Source: Crocinitomicaceae bacterium
GTDB lineage: Bacteria; Bacteroidota; Bacteroidia; Flavobacteriales_D; Crocinitomicaceae
DNA length: 64,000 nt
Assembly: GCA_024643365.1 (NCBI GenBank)
Contig: JAHENC010000006.1
Span: 122,260-186,259 of the forward strand
Reading direction: 5' to 3'
Positions 59,795-64,000 of this stretch are shown in pieces; position 1 is the first letter of the stretch, and each line of letters begins with the position of its first letter. The notes beneath the pieces are model-generated. The model saw only the letters and a list, made by a program, of their open reading frames with translations. It did no database searches and had not been told where the DNA came from. The position numbers were made by a program, and so were the translations under genes.

Positions 59795-61063
59795 TCATAC
59801 TTTATCGCCTTCCCATTTTCCAACCACAGCTGTCGCAACAGAATTTCCCAGAACGTTCGTTGCACTGCGGAACATGTCACAGAAATGATCAATCGGTAGA
59901 ATCAGTGCAACACCTTCAATTGGAATATTGAACATCCCACAAGTCGCAGCAACAACAACCAAACTTGCTCTTGGAACACCTGCTATACCTTTACTCGTCA
60001 ACATTAAAACAATCAACATCGTTAACTGGGTTCCTGTGTCTAAATGAACACCATACACTTGTGCAATAAAAATACTCGCGAATGTCATGTACATCATACT
60101 TCCATCCAGATTGAAGGAATATCCCAACGGCAGCATAAAAGAAACAATGCGGTCCTTGATGCCGAAGCGTTCTAATTCTTCCGTTAATTTAGGAAATACC
60201 GCTTCGCTACTTGTTGTGCCGAAAGCGATCACTAAAGGACTTACTATTCGTTTCAATAAGGTTTTCAGGTGACTTCCTAGAAAGATGTATCCCACTAAAA
60301 TGAGTACGACCCATAGCGAAGCTATTCCAACAAGGAAGGAACTAAAGAACTTCGTATATGTGATCATTAAATCCGAAACGTCCTTTACAGCAAAGACACC
60401 TGCGATTGCGCCAAACACACCAATTGGCGCGAATTTCATGACAAAATTGACCATTTTCAAAATGATGTGAGAAAACTTGTCCATCGCATTGATGACAGGC
60501 TTTACATTATCACCGATAGAAGCAGCTGCCAATCCAAAGAAAATAGCAAAAATGACAATTTGAAGAATTTCGTTTGTTGCCATCGCTTCAAAAACAGACT
60601 TTGGAATGATGTGTTCAACAAAATGTTGAACAGAGAAATCTTGTGTTTTTTCCGTCACTTCCGTTGAAGCAGAAAGATCAACATTTGAAAGATTGACACC
60701 AACTCCAGGCTTCAAGAAATTCACCCATAACAACCCAATAATCAATGAAATAAACGAAGCAGTAAAAAACCAGGCCAAAGCTCTCCCTCCTATTCGTCCC
60801 ACTGATTTCAGATCACCCAATTTAGCAATTCCAACAACAAGAGTTGTCAACACTAATGGAGCAATAATCATTTGAACCAAACGAATAAAGACAGTTGCTA
60901 AAATCTTGATGTATGAACTAAATTTAGCAGCAGTATCCGCATCGAAATTTTTATGTACTACAGCTCCTAAAGTCGCTCCGAGAACCATCGCAACCAAGAT
61001 ATACAAAGTCAATCGACTCTTTTTTTGTTTTTCAGGTGATTCAATTACGTGATCTTGATTCAT
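59795..61063 (-). CDS. Dicarboxylate/glutamate cation symporter (DAACS family)
   Basis: A 422-residue inner-membrane transporter of the glutamate transporter family, eight helices and two hairpins. HP1 carries FGTTSSEAVFPKL (the serine-rich motif), TM7 has YSFNLDGSMMYMT (cation site), HP2 has GIAGVPRASLVVVAA, and the TM8 signature is DHFCDMFRSATNVLGNSVATAVVG with the substrate-binding Asp, Arg and Asn. It takes up glutamate or C4-dicarboxylates with sodium or protons. Convergent with the esterase gene, 4 nt apart. Coupling ion cannot be told from sequence by eye. Confidence 0.94.
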   Translation of the reverse strand: MNQDHVIESPEKQKKSRLTLYILVAMVLGATLGAVVHKNFDADTAAKFSSYIKILATVFIRLVQMIIAPLVLTTLVVGIAKLGDLKSVGRIGGRALAWFFTASFISLIIGLLWVNFLKPGVGVNLSNVDLSASTEVTEKTQDFSVQHFVEHIIPKSVFEAMATNEILQIVIFAIFFGLAAASIGDNVKPVINAMDKFSHIILKMVNFVMKFAPIGVFGAIAGVFAVKDVSDLMITYTKFFSSFLVGIASLWVVLILVGYIFLGSHLKTLLKRIVSPLVIAFGTTSSEAVFPKLTEELERFGIKDRIVSFMLPLGYSFNLDGSMMYMTFASIFIAQVYGVHLDTGTQLTMLIVLMLTSKGIAGVPRASLVVVAATCGMFNIPIEGVALILPIDHFCDMFRSATNVLGNSVATAVVGKWEGDKV

Positions 61064-61190
61064 GGATTTATTGGGTTATTTCAATTAATATGTGAAAATA
61101 GGAAAAAGTAGAAACATAGCAAGAAAAGGAAGGCTTCAAGATACGATTGAGAATAATAAAATAGTCCTCAAAAACAAAAATTACATTTCG

Positions 61191-61198
61191 TATATTTG
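61191..61198 (+). promoter_or_regulatory. -7 box for the acyl-CoA carboxylase gene
   Basis: TATATTTG matches TAnnTTTG, 17 nt before ATG 61216. Confidence 0.5.
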
Positions 61199-61215
61199 AA
61201 TCCCAATCAACAAAT

Positions 61216-62859
61216 ATGGCTGTTTCACAGAAAGAATTAGATTTCAATAACAACGAAGACAAAATGCGTTTGAAGATTCGCGCATTAGAACAAGAATTAG
61301 AAAAAATCTACCAAGGTGGAGGCAAAGCGAAAATCGAAAAGCAACATCTGAACGGTAAATTAACCGCTCGTGAGCGAATCGATTTATTGTTAGATCCCAA
61401 TTCAAACAGAGTTGAAATTGGAGCTTTAGCTGGATACGGGATGTACAAAGAACATGGTGGATGTCCATCCGGAGGAGTTGTCATCGTGATTGGTTATGTG
61501 AAAGGACGTCAGTGTATTGTGGTAGCGAATGATGCCACCGTAAAAGCTGGAGCATGGTTTCCAATCACTGGGAAGAAGAATTTAAGAGCGCAAGAAATTG
61601 CCATGGAGAATAAACTTCCAATCATCTATTTAGTAGATTCAGCAGGAGTTTATCTTCCCATGCAGGATGAGATTTTCCCGGACAAAGAACATTTTGGACG
61701 TATTTTCCGAAATAATGCACAAATGAGTTCCATGGGAATTACACAAATTTCTGCGGTCATGGGAAGTTGTGTTGCTGGAGGCGCCTATTTACCGATCATG
61801 TCCGACGAATCATTGATTGTCAATAAAACAGGAACTATTTTTCTTGCTGGATCTTACTTAGTGAAAGCCGCAATTGGTGAAAGCATTGATAATGAAACAT
61901 TAGGAGGAGCAACAACACAAACCGAAGTATCTGGAATTTGTGATTATAAAGTGGAGGACGATCAAACGTGCATCGCAACTATTCGTGATTTAATGAGTCG
62001 CATAGGGCACAATCCAACAGCCGGATTTGACCGCATTAAATCGGTAGAACCCGAAGTTGATATTAAAAACATCTACGGAGTGATTCCTGAAGACCGATCA
62101 AAATCTTATCCGACCAGAGAAATTTTAAAGTCATTAGTAGATGGATCTGAGTTCATGGAATACAAACCTACTTTTGGTAAGTCCATCATCACTGCATATG
62201 CGCGCATTGACGGATGGAGTGTTGGAATAGTAGTGAACAATCGAGAAATCGTTAAAAATGCCAAAGGCGAGATGCAGTTTGGTGGAGTAATTTATTCAGA
62301 TTCAGCCGATAAAGCAGCTCGATTTATCATGTTATGCAATCAAAAGAAGATCCCATTGATATTCCTTCATGACGTTACAGGCTTCATGGTTGGATCAAAA
62401 AGTGAACAAGGGGGAATTATCAAAGATGGCGCAAAAATGGTGAATGCCATGGCTAATAGTGTTGTACCGAAATTCAGTATAGTGATGGGTAATTCCTATG
62501 GTGCGGGGAACTATGCCATGTGTGGAAAAGCCTATGATCCACGTTTAATTTTCGCTTGGCCAACCGCTGAAATCGCTGTGATGTCTGGAGCCGCAGCCGC
62601 AAAAACATTACTTCAAATTGAAGTGGCTACCTTAAAAGGAAAGGGGGAAGAAATTACACCGGAACGAGAAAAAGAATTGTTTGACCAAATTAAAAACCGC
62701 TACGATGAACAGATTTCACCATATTACGCCGCAAGTCGTTTATGGGTTGATGGGATTATTGATCCAAAGGAAACACGCAAAGTTATTTCCATGGGAATTG
62801 AGATGGCAAACCTCTCGCCTATTGAAAAAGCTTATAATGTTGGCGTACTTCAAACTTAG
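61216..62859 (+). CDS. Acyl-CoA carboxylase carboxyltransferase subunit (methylcrotonyl-CoA carboxylase beta type)
   Basis: A 547-residue cytoplasmic biotin-dependent carboxyltransferase. Family blocks: HLNGKLTARERIDLLLD, GGCPSGGVVIVIGYVKGR, IIYLVDSAGVYLPMQDEIFPDKEHFGRIFRN (substrate and acyl-CoA half), VMGSCVAGGAYLPIMSDE and GTIFLAGSYLVKAAIGE; the second crotonase-like half shows IFLHDVTGFMVG and GAGNYAMCGKAYDPR. These resemble methylcrotonyl-CoA carboxylase beta more than propionyl-CoA carboxylase beta, so leucine catabolism is the best guess, but no biotin carboxylase gene is adjacent to confirm it. Monocistronic; overlaps the next - strand gene by 4 bp. Confidence 0.92.
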   Translation: MAVSQKELDFNNNEDKMRLKIRALEQELEKIYQGGGKAKIEKQHLNGKLTARERIDLLLDPNSNRVEIGALAGYGMYKEHGGCPSGGVVIVIGYVKGRQCIVVANDATVKAGAWFPITGKKNLRAQEIAMENKLPIIYLVDSAGVYLPMQDEIFPDKEHFGRIFRNNAQMSSMGITQISAVMGSCVAGGAYLPIMSDESLIVNKTGTIFLAGSYLVKAAIGESIDNETLGGATTQTEVSGICDYKVEDDQTCIATIRDLMSRIGHNPTAGFDRIKSVEPEVDIKNIYGVIPEDRSKSYPTREILKSLVDGSEFMEYKPTFGKSIITAYARIDGWSVGIVVNNREIVKNAKGEMQFGGVIYSDSADKAARFIMLCNQKKIPLIFLHDVTGFMVGSKSEQGGIIKDGAKMVNAMANSVVPKFSIVMGNSYGAGNYAMCGKAYDPRLIFAWPTAEIAVMSGAAAAKTLLQIEVATLKGKGEEITPEREKELFDQIKNRYDEQISPYYAASRLWVDGIIDPKETRKVISMGIEMANLSPIEKAYNVGVLQT

Positions 62860-63509
62860 TCTTCAGCAGCTGTTTTCTTTCCGTTAAAATAATAAGTGTA
62901 AGCAAATCCAACACTAAAAAGTGAGGATGGTCTTGAGTATTCTTTTGGATCGTAACCAATATTTGAATCGATCCCAATCATCCAAGGAGTGAATGAATAC
63001 CCATAAATTGGATAACCGATTGTCAGTCGGTAACTACAATTCACATCAGCTGTCAGAACAAGTCCAAGTGATGGTTCGATGTAGGTTCCTTCCACAAAAT
63101 TATAAGCAATACCCTTTGTCCTCAATAGATCACTTACCGTGAAACTTTGAAGGTATCCCATTTTAACACCGAAATCTGTCCCGAATCTTTCCGTCCAAAA
63201 TTTCTCATGTCCCAACTTTACATATACAGCAGATGTATGAATTCCACCGTAAACCTTAGAAGGCACGCGAAATTCGTTAATGGTAAAATAGGTGTAGTGT
63301 ATTCCAGCACCTAAAGCCAATCCTGATTTAAACGCATATTGATAGTGCGAACTTGATTGAATCAACCCCTGCATAATCGTCTTGTAAGGGGTATTCGACA
63401 TCGAATTAGGAAGAGAAATCTCAAATGTGAACGAATCATCAGGATCAATTTCCTGTCCACTACAGAAAGGTGCAAGCAATAAAAGGATAATGAATATTTT
63501 ATTTTTCAT
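62856..63509 (-). CDS. Outer-membrane beta-barrel protein of unknown function
   Basis: A 217-residue protein with signal peptide (MKNKIFIILLLLAPFCSGQ) and amphipathic beta strands (FTFEISLP, ALGAGIHYTYFTI, HTSAVYVKLGHEKFW, SLFSVGFAYTYYF), the ends rich in aromatic residues, as for an eight- to ten-stranded barrel. Unrecognised family. The -7 box at 63537-63544 lies 27 nt before the ATG. No neighbours explain its role. Confidence 0.7.
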   Translation of the reverse strand: MKNKIFIILLLLAPFCSGQEIDPDDSFTFEISLPNSMSNTPYKTIMQGLIQSSSHYQYAFKSGLALGAGIHYTYFTINEFRVPSKVYGGIHTSAVYVKLGHEKFWTERFGTDFGVKMGYLQSFTVSDLLRTKGIAYNFVEGTYIEPSLGLVLTADVNCSYRLTIGYPIYGYSFTPWMIGIDSNIGYDPKEYSRPSSLFSVGFAYTYYFNGKKTAAED

Positions 63510-63536
63510 GTGTTGACTAACTAAATAATAGCATTA

Positions 63537-63544
63537 CAAATTTA
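63537..63544 (-). promoter_or_regulatory. -7 box for the terminal barrel gene
   Basis: CAAATTTA on + is TAAATTTG on -, a TAnnTTTG match; leader about 24 nt. Confidence 0.4.
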
Positions 63545-63895
63545 CATAATTGCTGTTTTCAATGTACCCATCTAAATTAACCAATATAATGGAACGATAG
63601 CAAAAGGTCACATCGTTAATTTCATATTCTTCTTCTAACTAAAAAAGTAAAATATAAAAATCATCAATTGACATCAAATTGAAAAAAGGGAAAGAAATAG
63701 ATAAAATGAACACCTTTAGAATCGCGTATTTCGATGGATCGTTCAGGAAGAAAACGTATAAGCAAACTATAAGAGGAACTTCCGGGTGTTTATTCTGGTA
63801 AAAGCACAACGAATTAGCCCAGGATTGCTCATCTCTGTGTTGAACATCCGCGGGAATAAAAATCCATCCATGGAGATTTAGAAAATATAGGACAT

Positions 63896-63928
63896 AAAAA
63901 AACCCTGATTCTTGCGAACCAGGGTTTT
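63896..63928 (-). terminator. Rho-independent terminator for a - strand transcript entering from the right
   Basis: AAAACCCTG and CAGGGTTTT form a 9-bp stem with a 12-nt loop; on the - strand the stem is followed by seven T (from AAAAAAA at 63896-63902 on +). Nothing on the - strand to its right inside the window explains it. Confidence 0.8.
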
Positions 63929-63930
63929 AA

Positions 63931-63968
63931 AAGCGGCGTCTCGCGATGATTCGCGATTACTCTCACCC
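63931..63968. other. GC-rich block with palindromic TCGCGA pair
   Basis: A GC-rich stretch in an otherwise AT-rich setting holds two copies of the palindrome TCGCGA (63941-63946 and 63951-63956), four bases apart, able to form a hairpin, just upstream (- strand) of a strong terminator. It may be the 3' end of a structured RNA or gene beyond the window. I cannot identify it. Confidence 0.3.
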
Positions 63969-64000
63969 ATCGAATGTGAAATTAGTGTAAGATTCAGAAA

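Larger units (their letters stand above)
63510..64000. other. Non-coding stretch at the right edge
   Basis: No convincing gene here. Only short frames occur, the longest plausible one being a 31-codon frame at 63706-63801 without support. The last 110 bases contain a terminator and a GC-rich block (separate entries), so a gene or RNA on the - strand may begin beyond the window. Confidence 0.6.

Noticed and set aside
63706..63801. 31-codon frame starting MNTFRIAYFDG
   Set aside because: Too short, no promoter or terminator fit, no recognised motif.
63931..63990. Possible tRNA or rRNA fragment at the right edge
   Set aside because: A short stretch resembles 16S-like AGTAATCGCG, but no cloverleaf, T-arm or longer rRNA match is present, so I kept only a neutral structural note.

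Overview
This AT-rich window reads as a chromosomal segment of a Bacteroidota bacterium, most likely order Flavobacteriales. The evidence is the type IX secretion and gliding genes (gldB, gldC, a porT homologue, PorP/SprF proteins), two secreted proteins with type A T9SS sorting tails, Bacteroidota-type -7 boxes (TAnnTTTG) in front of many genes, and many lipoproteins with a short lipobox. A Crocinitomicaceae/Fluviicola-like member is my guess from general gene style, not a proven assignment. Coding density is very high, with many 1-11 bp overlaps. I see no rRNA, tRNA, CRISPR, IS element or prophage.

Layout. 1-9000: 5'-truncated GH92 mannosidase, a GNAT-like protein, a small helical secreted protein, a T9SS-exported CotH/lamin-tail protein, a GH3 lipoprotein, then rimM and rpsP. 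9000-12300: an operon of oxidoreductase, lipoprotein and sugar-phosphate transferase for surface glycan. 12300-20000: translation block thrS-infC-rpmI-rplT, a LexA-like regulator, and nadE with a WG-repeat protein and a TonB-like protein. 20000-23500: an outer-membrane barrel diverging from gldB-gldC-DUF2797-gtrA. 23500-28000: glycosyltransferase, flippase, methyltransferase and a cysteine desulfurase. 28000-32000: small unknowns, rimO, tlyA. 32000-39300: a five-gene alpha-glucoside operon (kinase, alpha-amylase, MFS permease, beta-phosphoglucomutase, GH65 phosphorylase) facing a divergent Nudix-type regulator. 39400-42600: an ECF sigma factor, an anti-sigma factor fused to a PorP/SprF-like barrel, and a PorP/SprF protein. 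42600-53700: M14 peptidase, a TonB-C-domain protein, trmD, an aminotransferase, a heptose-kinase-like gene, ubiE, porT, a flavoprotein, mnmA. 53700-64000: a TonB-dependent receptor with a small membrane partner, a T9SS-exported delta-60/cysteine-repeat protein, an esterase, a dicarboxylate symporter, an acyl-CoA carboxylase beta subunit and an outer-membrane barrel.

The most interesting locus is 39402-42591. The middle gene encodes an N-terminal anti-sigma helix bundle, one transmembrane helix, a linker of about 200 residues and a C-terminal domain that aligns by eye with the PorP/SprF protein encoded next door. This predicts one polypeptide anchored in both membranes, able to pass an outer-membrane or T9SS signal straight to its sigma factor. 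It resembles the dual-membrane-spanning anti-sigma (Dma) idea described in Bacteroides, but with a T9SS-type barrel. A second coherent story is the alpha-glucoside operon, where phosphorylase plus mutase yield glucose-6-phosphate and free glucose, the kinase could phosphorylate the glucose, and a Nudix regulator with a damaged catalytic box could sense the sugar. A third is a set of genes whose -7 box ends only 3-4 nt before the start codon, suggesting leaderless mRNAs.
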